A stretch of 64,000 nucleotides of DNA. Source: Actinocrinis sp035650855. GTDB taxonomy: Bacteria; Actinomycetota; Actinomycetes; Streptomycetales; Catenulisporaceae. The position numbers and the translations under genes are program-made. Position 1 is the first letter of the stretch. Each line of letters opens with the position of its first letter. Positions 31,625-40,099 of this stretch are shown piece by piece. The stretch spans positions 11,002-75,001 of the forward strand of contig NZ_DASRGV010000213.1 of the NCBI RefSeq assembly GCF_035650855.1, written 5' to 3'. The notes beneath the pieces were generated by a model. It made no database searches, had not been told where the DNA came from, and saw nothing but the letters and a program-made list of their open reading frames with translations.

Positions 31625-33112
31625 TCAGCCTGCGGGCACGAACTGCCACTGCTGGTTGGTGCTGCTGGACGAGCTGTACTGGCCGAGGTCGGAGCCGGAG
31701 GCGGTGCGGCCCATCCCGTCGATGTACAAGCCGGTGGCGCGATCGGCGAAGCGCACGTTGCTGCCGTCCGCCGAGGCCGTCCACTGCTGGTTGGTGCTGT
31801 TGGTGTCGCTCCACTGGCCCACCGCGGAGCCGTTGGCGGTGCGGCCCATGCCGTCGAGGAACAGGCCGGTGGCGCGGTTCTGGATGCGCTCGTAGCTACC
31901 GTCGGCCACGATGGCCCACTGCTGGTTGGTGTTCGCGCTGTCGCAGGTGGACTGCTGCGCCGTGGCTCCGTTGGTGGTGCTCCCGGTGCCGTCGATGCAC
32001 AGGCCGGTCGCGGCGTTGCGGATCTGGTCGTAGGTCGCTCCGCCGCCGCTGCCACCGTTGCCGATGCCCCAGGCGTACTGCAGGCGGTCCAGCCCCGAGG
32101 AGTTCACCAGCGACAGCGTGATGCTCGCCCCGCTTCCGGTCTTGCTGGTCATGCTGTACCAGTCGCCGTCGCGCAGGCCGGGCCAGTAGACGCTGCCGAC
32201 GCCGAGGGTACGCATCTCGCTGCTCTCGCCGCGAACGTAGTCGTCGAAGTAGTTGGTGTTGGGGACGTCGTAGTTGATGGTGTTGTAGTAGACGCCGTTC
32301 TTGGTGCCCGGGCTCATCGGGGCGCCCCACTCGGTCACCACGGTGCGGCTGGCGAAGCCGCCGATCTCGCCCGCGAGGTGGTTCGCCCACTGGGATTCGG
32401 TGGTGTAGGGCGGGCTGACGAAGAACGAGTAGTCGTGGATGCCGATCAGCGTGTTGGCCAGGCGGCTGTCGTTGCCGACCGCGGCGGCGTTCTGCGCGTA
32501 GCCGGAGCCGTCGAGGATCACTCGGCCGCGCGGCACGCTCGGGTACCTGGTCAGCCACGTGTTGTAGAGGTTGTCGAGGTTGGTGGTGCTGTAGGAATAG
32601 GGCTCGTTGATGACCTCGAAGTAGGCGTTGGGGTTGCTGCCGTACTTCGCGACGACGGTGTCCCACATCGAGTTGAACGCTGACGTGCTCGCCGGCGCGC
32701 CGCCGCTGTACGCCCAGTAGGCCAGGATCACGTTGCCCTTGCTCAGCGCCGCGTCGATCGCGCCGGTGTAGGTGCCCCAGAACGTTGACACGGTCGGCTC
32801 GTTGATCGGGATCCGGACCGTGTTGGCCCCGGTGATCGAGTACATCTGGCCGACGACCTGGCTGGCCACGGTGCTCGCCGAGGAGTAGGTGTCGGACGAG
32901 CTGAGGCCGGACGGGTAGAGCACGCCGTTGACGAAGTTGTCGCGCTGGTCGGCCCAGTTGACGCCGCGCAGCTGGTTGGTGGACGCGTTCGCCTGGTGCT
33001 GGCCGATCGCCACGGCGGCGGTCCCGGCAAGCGCGCAGGCCAGCAGCAGCCTGATCGCGCCGCGCCTGACCGCGTGGCCCCTGGTGCGAACGGATGGTCT
33101 CGCGATGTTCAT
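31625..33112 (-). CDS. Secreted GH5 endoglucanase/mannanase-like enzyme with CBM13
   Basis: A 495-aa secreted hydrolase. The signal peptide covers about 1-43 (ending QANAS). The GH5 barrel has the acid/base Glu in FEVINEPYS and the nucleophile Glu in TVVTEWGAP, with IGIHDYSFF between. A Gly-Ser linker near residue 355 leads to a ricin-type CBM13 with repeated CIDG/FLDG/YIDG and NQQW motifs. It would cleave internal beta-1,4-linked glycans outside the cell; cellulose versus mannan is not resolvable. The gene is followed by decayed DNA on its 3' side. Confidence 0.88.
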   Translation of the reverse strand: MNIARPSVRTRGHAVRRGAIRLLLACALAGTAAVAIGQHQANASTNQLRGVNWADQRDNFVNGVLYPSGLSSSDTYSSASTVASQVVGQMYSITGANTVRIPINEPTVSTFWGTYTGAIDAALSKGNVILAYWAYSGGAPASTSAFNSMWDTVVAKYGSNPNAYFEVINEPYSYSTTNLDNLYNTWLTRYPSVPRGRVILDGSGYAQNAAAVGNDSRLANTLIGIHDYSFFVSPPYTTESQWANHLAGEIGGFASRTVVTEWGAPMSPGTKNGVYYNTINYDVPNTNYFDDYVRGESSEMRTLGVGSVYWPGLRDGDWYSMTSKTGSGASITLSLVNSSGLDRLQYAWGIGNGGSGGGATYDQIRNAATGLCIDGTGSTTNGATAQQSTCDSANTNQQWAIVADGSYERIQNRATGLFLDGMGRTANGSAVGQWSDTNSTNQQWTASADGSNVRFADRATGLYIDGMGRTASGSDLGQYSSSSSTNQQWQFVPAG

Positions 33113-33193
33113 CCTGTTGATCCCTTCAGCGTGGGTACTTCCTTGTACTCCGGTGGATCAGGAGAGCTCGTAGAGCCCGCTCTTAGGGTGCTG

Positions 33194-33958
33194 CTACCGG
33201 GCGAGCCACCCGCCGTCGACGGGCAGCACCGTCCCGTGCAGGTATCGCGCCGCGTCGCTGGCGAGGAAGACCACGGCGCCCATGAGGTCTTCCGGCTCAC
33301 CCCACCGCCCGGCGGGAATGCGCTCGAGGATGCTCGCGGCGCGGACCGGGTCCTCGCGCAGCGGCGCGGTGTTGTCGGTCGCCATGTATCCGGGTGCGAT
33401 GGCGTTGACGTTCACCCCGCGCGCGGCCCACTCGTTGGCCAGCGCCCTGGTCAGGCCCAGGACGGCGTGCTTCGCGGCGGTGTACGCCGGCACGCGCAGT
33501 CCGCCTTGGAAGGAGAGCATCGAGGCGATGTTGACGATGCGGCCGCCGCCTTGCGCGAGCATGACGCGGCCCGCGGCCCGCGAGAGGTGGAACACGGCGT
33601 CGAGGTCGACGGTCATCACCTCGTCCCAGTCCGCCGCGGTGACCTCGGCGGCCGGGGCGCGGCGGATGATCCCGGCGTTGTTCACCAGGACGTCGAGCCG
33701 GCCGAGTTGTCCCGCGGCGGCGTTGACGGCGTCCGCGAGCTGCGCCGGGTCGGCGGTGGCCAGGTCGCAGGACAGGTATACGGCGCTGCGACCCAGCCCT
33801 TTGACATGCGCGGTGGTTTCGGAGGGCTCGGTGCGGCCCAGCAGCGCGATGTCGGCGCCGGCCTCGGCGAGGGCGATCGCGCAGGCCTGGCCGAGGCCGC
33901 GGTTGCCGCCGGTGACCAGGGCGACGCGGCCGTCGAGCCGGAAGCTGTCGAGGATCAT
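33194..33958 (-). CDS. kduD: SDR oxidoreductase, 2-deoxy-D-gluconate 3-dehydrogenase (KduD)-like
   Basis: A 254-aa classical short-chain dehydrogenase. The NAD(P)-binding motif is TGGNRGLG, the core is VNNAG, and the catalytic Ser/Tyr/Lys lie in IASMLSF and YTAAKHAV. It is close to KduD, which oxidises/reduces 2-keto-3-deoxygluconate intermediates of unsaturated uronate breakdown. It is the last gene of the operon that also encodes GH88 and an isomerase, which supports this role. Confidence 0.8.
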   Translation of the reverse strand: MILDSFRLDGRVALVTGGNRGLGQACAIALAEAGADIALLGRTEPSETTAHVKGLGRSAVYLSCDLATADPAQLADAVNAAAGQLGRLDVLVNNAGIIRRAPAAEVTAADWDEVMTVDLDAVFHLSRAAGRVMLAQGGGRIVNIASMLSFQGGLRVPAYTAAKHAVLGLTRALANEWAARGVNVNAIAPGYMATDNTAPLREDPVRAASILERIPAGRWGEPEDLMGAVVFLASDAARYLHGTVLPVDGGWLAR

Positions 33959-33970
33959 CCGTGCCGCCCG

Positions 33971-34795
33971 CTACAGCCCGAGGTCGCGCAGCATCGGGAC
34001 GGTGCGGCCGACCCAGGCCAGGTCGGCGTCTTCGGTCGCCCCCTGCGTGCGCTGGGTGCCCGCGAGGAACCACAGGTAGTAGGTCGTGTACCCGGGCGCG
34101 CTGACCACGGTGTGATATCCGGACGGCATCATCTGCACGGCGTGGTCGCGAGCCGTGTAGTTCTCCTCGTAGCCCTCGTCCGTGTACACGCGGCTGATGC
34201 CGAAGCCGTCGCCGGGCTTGGTGCGGAAGTAGTACATCTCCTCGTGCTGCGCTTCGCCCGGCAGGTTGTCGAACGCGTGGCGGTGCGGCGGGTAGGTGCT
34301 CCAGTTCCCTGACGGCGTGTACGTCTCGCCGACGATCAGCCGGCGGGCCGGCAGGTCGGGCTGCGAGATCTCGGTGAGGATCTGGTGGTAGGTGCGGCCG
34401 AAGTTCGCGGCGCCCCACCGGCCCGCGGCCACGCGTGCCGGCTCGATGACGTACGGCTCGACGTCCAGGTCGCTGGGCGCGCTGGGCAGCGCGATCTCCA
34501 CCGGCGTGGCCGCCTCGACGGTGACGGAGGATCCGGCGGGGATGTAGACCGAGTGCGGCTTGCCGGAGAAGACGTCGGCGCGCCCGCCCACGTCGGCGAA
34601 CTTGTGGCCGCCGACGGTGAACGTGGCCGTTCCGCCGAGCACGACGGCGAGGATCTCGCGGTCGCCGGACTCACCGGACCAGGATCGGCCCGCGCCGAGT
34701 CTCAGCAGGTTGAGGCCGAGGAGGCGGCACGGGTTGAACGGCAGCGCGTTGAGGCCGTCCTGCGCGGGGATGTCGCAGTGGTACCGGTAGTCCAT
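33971..34795 (-). CDS. IolB/KduI-family isomerase (5-deoxyglucuronate isomerase-like)
   Basis: A 274-aa bicupin. The metal-binding His/His/Glu/His set is seen in YPPHRHAFDNLPGEAQHEEM and PSGYHTVV. ESYTPSGNWSTYPP-like and VYTDEGYEE stretches match IolB (inositol catabolism) better than KduI. No other iol genes are present. The operon with GH88 and KduD instead predicts conversion of 4-deoxy-L-threo-5-hexosulose uronate to 3-deoxy-D-glycero-2,5-hexodiulosonate. It is 12 bp upstream of kduD in the operon. Confidence 0.8.
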   Translation of the reverse strand: MDYRYHCDIPAQDGLNALPFNPCRLLGLNLLRLGAGRSWSGESGDREILAVVLGGTATFTVGGHKFADVGGRADVFSGKPHSVYIPAGSSVTVEAATPVEIALPSAPSDLDVEPYVIEPARVAAGRWGAANFGRTYHQILTEISQPDLPARRLIVGETYTPSGNWSTYPPHRHAFDNLPGEAQHEEMYYFRTKPGDGFGISRVYTDEGYEENYTARDHAVQMMPSGYHTVVSAPGYTTYYLWFLAGTQRTQGATEDADLAWVGRTVPMLRDLGL

Positions 34796-34857
34796 GAGTC
34801 CTGTCTTTCGTGCGTCGCGGTGCTGGCTGCTCTCCTGCGGAGTGGCGCGGCGGCGGC

Positions 34858-36042
34858 TTACCAGGGGTCTGACCAGCCGGCGCAGGTCGCGCGGGTGAGC
34901 GCTTCGAGGTAGAAGTAGTCGCCCCAGAGGGTGCCTTCGTCGACGCCGACGCCCTTGGGCTTGTCGTACACGCCGTGCAGCAGCAGCGCGTTCGAGTGCG
35001 GGTCCTCGGCGGTGGAGTATCCGCTGATGAGCGAGGTCAGGATGCCGGCCGCGGCGGCGCGGTAGCCGTCGGCCTGCGGACCGTTCGGCAGCTGTTCGGC
35101 GAGTTCCATCAGGCCCGCGGCCGCGATCGCCGCGGCCGAGCTGTCGCGCTCCTGCGCGCTGCCGTCGGTGAATTCGAGGTCCCAGTAGGCGACGCGGTCG
35201 GCGGGCAGGTGGGCCAGGAAGTAGTCTGCGCAGCGCCGCGCGGCTTTGAGGAACGAGTCGTCGCCGGTGTAGCGGTAGTTCAGCGTGAAGCCGTAGACGC
35301 CCCAGGCCTGCCCGCGCGCCCAGCAGGAGTCGTCGGAGTTGCCCTGCTCGGTCTCCCCGCGCCGCGGCTCGCCGGTCTCCAGGTCCCAGTAGAAGGTGTG
35401 GAACGTGGTGTCGTCGGGTCGCAGGATGTTGTCGCGCAGCTGCTCGGCGTGCCGCCGGGCGGCGTCCCGGTAGCGGGGATCCCCGCTGGTCTGGCTCGCC
35501 CAGAACAGCAGCGGCGTGTTCATCAGGCTGTCGATGATGGTGCGGCCGCGCTGGCGCGGGTCGTCGAGGTCCCCCCAGGCCTGGATGATTCCGGCCGGTT
35601 CGAGCACCCGGGTGAGCAGATGGTCGGCGGCGCTGAGGGCGGCGCGGCGCGCGGTCTCGTCGCCGGTGCGCCGCCAGGCGGTCACGCAGCCGAGGGTGTA
35701 GAGGAACCCGAGGTCGTGGGTCGCCAGATCGATGCGGCGCTCGACGCGGTTGACGAAGCTGCGCACGTGGGCGCTCGCGGCGGCCAGGTACGCCTCGTCC
35801 TCGGTCAGGTCGAAGGCGAGCCAGAGCATCCCCGGCCAGAAGCTGGTGGTCCAGCCGAGGTTGGCGCCCTCGGGCAGGCCGAGGGCCGCGGGCCGCAGCC
35901 GGTACCTGCCGTGCACGGTCGTGTCGCCGGGATAGCGCTCGCCGAACTCGGCGATGTTCGCGTCGATGGTGCGCAGCGCGGCGGCCACCGCAGGTCCCGT
36001 CGCTTCGGCGTCGGGGCTCGGACGGACGTCGATCGCCGTCAT
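34858..36042 (-). CDS. GH88 unsaturated glucuronyl hydrolase
   Basis: A 394-aa cytoplasmic (alpha/alpha)6-barrel enzyme. The key Asp residues are in LATHDLGFLYTLG and RTIIDSLMNTPLLFWA, as in GH88; WARGQAWGVYGFTL is also conserved. It removes 4,5-unsaturated glucuronate from the non-reducing end of oligosaccharides released by polysaccharide lyases. There is no signal peptide, so it acts on imported oligosaccharides. ATG 36042 has GGAGAGGA upstream. Confidence 0.9.
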   Translation of the reverse strand: MTAIDVRPSPDAEATGPAVAAALRTIDANIAEFGERYPGDTTVHGRYRLRPAALGLPEGANLGWTTSFWPGMLWLAFDLTEDEAYLAAASAHVRSFVNRVERRIDLATHDLGFLYTLGCVTAWRRTGDETARRAALSAADHLLTRVLEPAGIIQAWGDLDDPRQRGRTIIDSLMNTPLLFWASQTSGDPRYRDAARRHAEQLRDNILRPDDTTFHTFYWDLETGEPRRGETEQGNSDDSCWARGQAWGVYGFTLNYRYTGDDSFLKAARRCADYFLAHLPADRVAYWDLEFTDGSAQERDSSAAAIAAAGLMELAEQLPNGPQADGYRAAAAGILTSLISGYSTAEDPHSNALLLHGVYDKPKGVGVDEGTLWGDYFYLEALTRATCAGWSDPW

Positions 36043-36135
36043 TGCTGGTCCTCTCCTGGTTCATACGCGGGCCCGCGGCGTGCGCGGGCCGGCACCTGCG
36101 CGCCGGGTGCGGCGCAGGCGGTCGGGCGGTGCGGC

Positions 36136-36804
36136 TCAGCCGGGGATCGGTCCCAGCGCCTCCCGCAAGGTGAAGCGGCTGTTGGCCCAGACGACGTACA
36201 GCAGCGGCGCCGCCGCCAGGCCGAACGCGATCGCCGGCCGGCTCGCCGCGAGCGCTTCGAGCAGCGCGAGGACGGCCAGCGAAAACGCCGTCAGATACCA
36301 GCGCCGCAGCGACAGGTAAAGGCAGGCGCGCAGTGCGTCGCGCAGCCGGACCGCCGGGCGTTCGGCGATCACGACGAGGGCAAGAAGCGAGGTCGCCGTG
36401 ATCAGAACCATTGCCGTGATCAGCATCGGAATCGCGGCGGCGCCCACCGCGTGCCCCCAGGCGGCGCGCGCGTCCACGCCCAAAACCACCAGCGCCGCGG
36501 TCGCGAGGGCGCCCAATGCGGCGGCCCGGCGCAGCGATGCACGCCAAGCCGCGACGAACGTGCGCGCCACCGCGTTATTGCCCGTGCTGCTGAAAGCGGA
36601 GAGCACCGCGAACGCCGCGCACACGCCGGGCGCGCACAGCGGCGCGACCAGCGCCAGCAGCGGCCAGGAGCGTGCCGGGTCGGTCGCCACCAGCCCCGCC
36701 ACGAGCGGCAGACAGCTGACGACGAGCAGCAGATTGGTCATGAGCGCGACGTAGACCAGGTCGAACACCGTGCCGAGCGTCTCGTGCTTGATCCGCATGG
36801 TCAT
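36136..36804 (-). CDS. YesL/DUF624-family membrane protein
   Basis: A 222-aa integral membrane protein with about five or six hydrophobic segments. It belongs to the DUF624 (YesL) family, typically found next to oligosaccharide ABC importers and GH88/GH105 genes. ATG overlaps the permease stop (ATGA). Its function is unknown; an accessory role in uptake is inferred from repeated co-occurrence. Confidence 0.8.
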   Translation of the reverse strand: MTMRIKHETLGTVFDLVYVALMTNLLLVVSCLPLVAGLVATDPARSWPLLALVAPLCAPGVCAAFAVLSAFSSTGNNAVARTFVAAWRASLRRAAALGALATAALVVLGVDARAAWGHAVGAAAIPMLITAMVLITATSLLALVVIAERPAVRLRDALRACLYLSLRRWYLTAFSLAVLALLEALAASRPAIAFGLAAAPLLYVVWANSRFTLREALGPIPG

Positions 36805-37694
36805 CCCTTCAGGCCGGTGGTCGCGATGCCCTCGACGAAGTAGCGCTGGCCGAGCAGGAAGATCACCGCGATCGGCAGCACGGAGAGCACCGAGCCGGTC
36901 ATGATCAGCGCGTACTCGGCGTTGTACTGCGAGATGAAGGTGCTCAGCCCCAGCTGGATGGTGCGCAGGTTCGGGCTGCGCAGGTAGATCAGCGGCCCGA
37001 GGTAGTCGTTCCAGGTGTTGACGAAGGTGAGCAGCGCGAGGCTGGCCAGCGCCGGGGCCGAGAGCGGCAGCATGATGCGGCGGTAGATGCCGTATTCGCT
37101 CATCCCGTCGATCCGGGCCGCCTCGCTCAGCTCCTCCGGGATCGACTCGTAGTACTGCTTCATCAGGAACACGCCGAGCGCGCCGAAGGCCTGCAGCGCG
37201 ATGATCGACCACAGCGAGTTAGACAGGTGCAGGTGCGACATGAGGATGAACTGCGGGATCATGTACGACTGCCAGGGCACTGCGATGGTGCCGACGTAGA
37301 CGATGAAGAGCAGGTCGCGGCCGGGGAAGCGCACCTTGGCGAAGCCGTACGCGGCGAAGCTGCCGGTGAACAGCTGCAATGCGGTCACCACGAAGGACAG
37401 GATCAGCGTGTTCTTGAGCCACGTGGTCATCTGCGACTTGCGCCAGATGTCCAGGTAGTTGTGCCAGATCACGCTGTGCGGCAGCCACTTGATCGGCACG
37501 GTGAACACGTCGTTGTCCGTCTTCAGCGACGAGACGACCATCCAGTAGAACGGCAGCAGCACGCCGGCTGCCGCCGCGATGAGCAGCACGTAGATGAGTA
37601 CCCTGACGACCGGGTTGGCGCGCTTTCCGGGGCGCCGGCGCGCGATGGGCGTCAGCAGGGCGTCCGCCGGCGCGGACTGCAGCATCGTGTCCAT
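36801..37694 (-). CDS. Sugar ABC transporter permease (MalG type)
   Basis: A 297-aa permease with six predicted TM helices and the EAA loop EELSEAARIDGMSEYGIYRR that contacts the ATPase. It ends LGQRYFVEGIATTGLKG, typical of CUT1 MalG-like subunits. Its start overlaps the preceding permease by one base (TGATG). No ATPase gene is present, so it should share a multitasking MsiK-type ATPase, as is common in actinomycetes (inference). Confidence 0.9.
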   Translation of the reverse strand: MDTMLQSAPADALLTPIARRRPGKRANPVVRVLIYVLLIAAAAGVLLPFYWMVVSSLKTDNDVFTVPIKWLPHSVIWHNYLDIWRKSQMTTWLKNTLILSFVVTALQLFTGSFAAYGFAKVRFPGRDLLFIVYVGTIAVPWQSYMIPQFILMSHLHLSNSLWSIIALQAFGALGVFLMKQYYESIPEELSEAARIDGMSEYGIYRRIMLPLSAPALASLALLTFVNTWNDYLGPLIYLRSPNLRTIQLGLSTFISQYNAEYALIMTGSVLSVLPIAVIFLLGQRYFVEGIATTGLKG

Positions 37695-38623
37695 CACACG
37701 CTCCTGCGCTTGTTCACGAGGAACTGGACGATGGTGACCACGAAGCAGAGCACGAACAGCACCACGGAGATCGCCGAGGCGTATCCGAAGTGGTTCTCCT
37801 GGAAGCCGGTCTGGTAGATGTACTGCGAGAGCACCAGGGTGGACTGGCCGGGGCCGCCGTTGGTCAGCAGCAGGATCAGGTCGAAGACCTTGAAGCTGCC
37901 GATGGTCAGCATCACCGTGACGAAGAAGGTGGTCGGCCGCAGCGACGGGACGGTCACCGCCCGGAACCGCTGCCAGGCGTTCGCGCCGTCCACCCGGGCC
38001 GCCTCGTAGAGCTGCGCGGGGATGGTCTGCAGTCCGGCCAGGAAGATCAGCATGTAGTAGCCCATCTCCCGCCAGGTGCCGACCAGAATGACGGCGGGCA
38101 TCGACCAGGTGGTCGAGACCGTCCAGCCCGGCGGGTGGGAGATCCCGACCACCCGCAGCACCGCGTCGACCGGCCCGTACTGCGGGCTGAACAGCATGTT
38201 CCACACCTGGGCGGCGGCCACGATCGAGGTGATGTAGGGGAAGAAGGCGACGGTGCGGAAGAAGGCCACGCCGCGCAGCTTCCGGTTGAGCAGCAGCGCC
38301 AGGCCGAGCGCCGCGCCCATGGTCAGCGGGATGTGCAGGGCCGTGTAGTAGAGGGTGTTCTCCAGCGCCGTCCAGAAGCTCTGGTCGTGGATCAGCCGCT
38401 GGAAGTTGGCCAGGCCGGTCCACTTGGCCACGCCGAACACGTTCCAGTCGGTGAAGGCCAGGTAGAACAGCACCAGCACCGGCGCCAGCGTGAGGACCGC
38501 GAAGCCGATGAAGTTGGGCAGCAGGAAGGACCATCCCACCGCGGTGTTGCGCCACACCTGCCGGCTGCGCCGGCGCCGCGCGGGCCGGGTCGGCCGGGCG
38601 GGGGCTTCGATCGTCGTTGCCAT
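37694..38623 (-). CDS. Sugar ABC transporter permease (MalF type)
   Basis: A 309-aa CUT1 permease. The cytoplasmic N-terminus is Arg-rich. Six TM helices are seen and the EAA loop is LYEAARVDGANAWQRFRAVT. It pairs with the MalG-type subunit. A long stem-loop separates it from the solute-binding protein gene. Confidence 0.9.
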   Translation of the reverse strand: MATTIEAPARPTRPARRRRSRQVWRNTAVGWSFLLPNFIGFAVLTLAPVLVLFYLAFTDWNVFGVAKWTGLANFQRLIHDQSFWTALENTLYYTALHIPLTMGAALGLALLLNRKLRGVAFFRTVAFFPYITSIVAAAQVWNMLFSPQYGPVDAVLRVVGISHPPGWTVSTTWSMPAVILVGTWREMGYYMLIFLAGLQTIPAQLYEAARVDGANAWQRFRAVTVPSLRPTTFFVTVMLTIGSFKVFDLILLLTNGGPGQSTLVLSQYIYQTGFQENHFGYASAISVVLFVLCFVVTIVQFLVNKRRSV

Positions 38624-38648
38624 GGGCTCTCTCGGTTCGATCGGCGGC

Positions 38649-38713
38649 GCGTGACCGGGTGTGGGGCGCGGTGCGCGGGTGCGGCGCGCACCGCACGCCG
38701 CACCCGGTCACGC
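38649..38713. promoter_or_regulatory. Intercistronic stem-loop between binding-protein and permease genes
   Basis: 27-nt arms (38649-38675 and 38687-38713, beginning GCGTGACCGGGTG) pair with only three mismatches around an 11-nt loop. Such hairpins commonly stabilise the upstream binding-protein mRNA and reduce readthrough to the permeases. Confidence 0.65.
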
Positions 38714-38782
38714 ATTCACTGCCTTTTCTGTGCTTTTCTCACTGCCAGCGCATTGTGGCGGCCGCGGGTGCGGCGGCCTGCG

Positions 38783-40099
38783 TCACTGGTTGAGCACTTG
38801 GCTCTTGGCCTGGGACTGCGCGGAGCTGATGGCGCCGTCAATGTTCTTGCTGCCTGACATCACGGCCGTGTGCAGGTCGTTGAGCAGGTCCTGCAGCTGC
38901 GCGGTGTACTTGGACACCGGGTTCTCCGGCTTGGTGTCGTGGGTGGCGAAGGCGAACTTCGACAGGGAGTCGCTCGGCATGCCCTTGAGCGAGAAGAAGT
39001 CCGAGGCCACCGCCGCCGTGTCGGCGGGGGTGATGCCGATGCCGGCCAGCGACTTGGCGCCTTGCACGCCCGCCGCGTACTCGAGGAAGGCCTTGGCCGC
39101 GGAGACCTTGTCGGAGCTGATAGCCGGGTTGATGCCCAGACCGGTCGGGTCGCCGAAGGTGACCGGGGTCGCCGAGGTCCCGGCGGTGCTCGCGTCGAAC
39201 TGCGGCGCGGGCGCCATGCCCCACGGGAACGTGTCCGCGTCACCGGTGCCCTGCTGCTTGAGCAGGGTGGCGATGTACCAGGTGCCCATGAGCATCATCG
39301 CGGCCTGCTGCTTGCCGAACTCGGCCTGGTACGTGAGCTTGTTGGTGCTCACGGTGCCGAAGGTCGGCTGCGCGCCCGCGCTCTGCAGGGCCAGCGCCCG
39401 GTCGTAGTACGGCTTGAGGTAGCTGAAGTCGCCGCTGGTCAGCTTGGCGCCGGGGGTCTGGGCCAGGGCGAAGCCCTGCACGGTGGACTGCCAGATGTGC
39501 TGGTAGTCGCCGACCGCCTTGGAGCCCTTGCCCTTGAGCGCCGTGGTCAGCTGCTCGGAGACGCTCACGTACTTGTCCCAGGTCCACGAGCCGTCCGGGT
39601 AGGCGATGCCGGCCTTGTCGAACAGGGCCTTGTTGTAGAACAGCACCCACGAGTCCTGGCGGTACGGGATGGCGTAGGTCTTGCCGTCGACCTGATAGTC
39701 GGACAGGCCGCCCACCTGGCTGCCCAGGGTCTTGGCGACGTCTGAGACGTCCACCAGCTGTCCGCCGCTCTGGTAGGTGTAGAAGTTCTTCAGGTTCTTG
39801 AGTACGTAGATGTCCGGGGCGGAGTGCGCGGCCAGGTCCGCGATCATCTGCGTGTCGTAGTTGGTGGCGTCGTACTCCTTAAGCTGCACGGTCACGTTGG
39901 GATGAGCCGCGTGGAAGCCGTCCGCGAGCGTCTTGAACTCCGGCGTGGTGGACAGGCTCCAGCCCGCCAGCGTCAGCGTTGTCGGGCCGCTGGGCACGCC
40001 GGCGCTGGCCGACGCCGCGGGGGATCCGCTGCTGCATCCGGCCACCAGCAGCGAGGTCGCCGCCGTGAGGCCGAGCGCGGCGGAGATGAGGCGCTTCAT
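38783..40099 (-). CDS. Extracellular sugar-binding lipoprotein (ABC importer)
   Basis: A 438-aa CUT1 solute-binding protein. The signal peptide ends at a lipobox LLVAGCSSG, so the mature protein is lipid-anchored at Cys22. The family pattern is present: LTLAGWSLSTTPEF, APDIYVLKN, YAIPYRQDSWVLFYNK and AAMMLMGTWY. ATG 40099 has AAAGGAG, which lies in the tail of the DUF2264 gene, overlapping its stop by 4 bp. The ligand is probably an unsaturated glucuronate-containing oligosaccharide, judged from operon partners. Confidence 0.9.
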   Translation of the reverse strand: MKRLISAALGLTAATSLLVAGCSSGSPAASASAGVPSGPTTLTLAGWSLSTTPEFKTLADGFHAAHPNVTVQLKEYDATNYDTQMIADLAAHSAPDIYVLKNLKNFYTYQSGGQLVDVSDVAKTLGSQVGGLSDYQVDGKTYAIPYRQDSWVLFYNKALFDKAGIAYPDGSWTWDKYVSVSEQLTTALKGKGSKAVGDYQHIWQSTVQGFALAQTPGAKLTSGDFSYLKPYYDRALALQSAGAQPTFGTVSTNKLTYQAEFGKQQAAMMLMGTWYIATLLKQQGTGDADTFPWGMAPAPQFDASTAGTSATPVTFGDPTGLGINPAISSDKVSAAKAFLEYAAGVQGAKSLAGIGITPADTAAVASDFFSLKGMPSDSLSKFAFATHDTKPENPVSKYTAQLQDLLNDLHTAVMSGSKNIDGAISSAQSQAKSQVLNQ

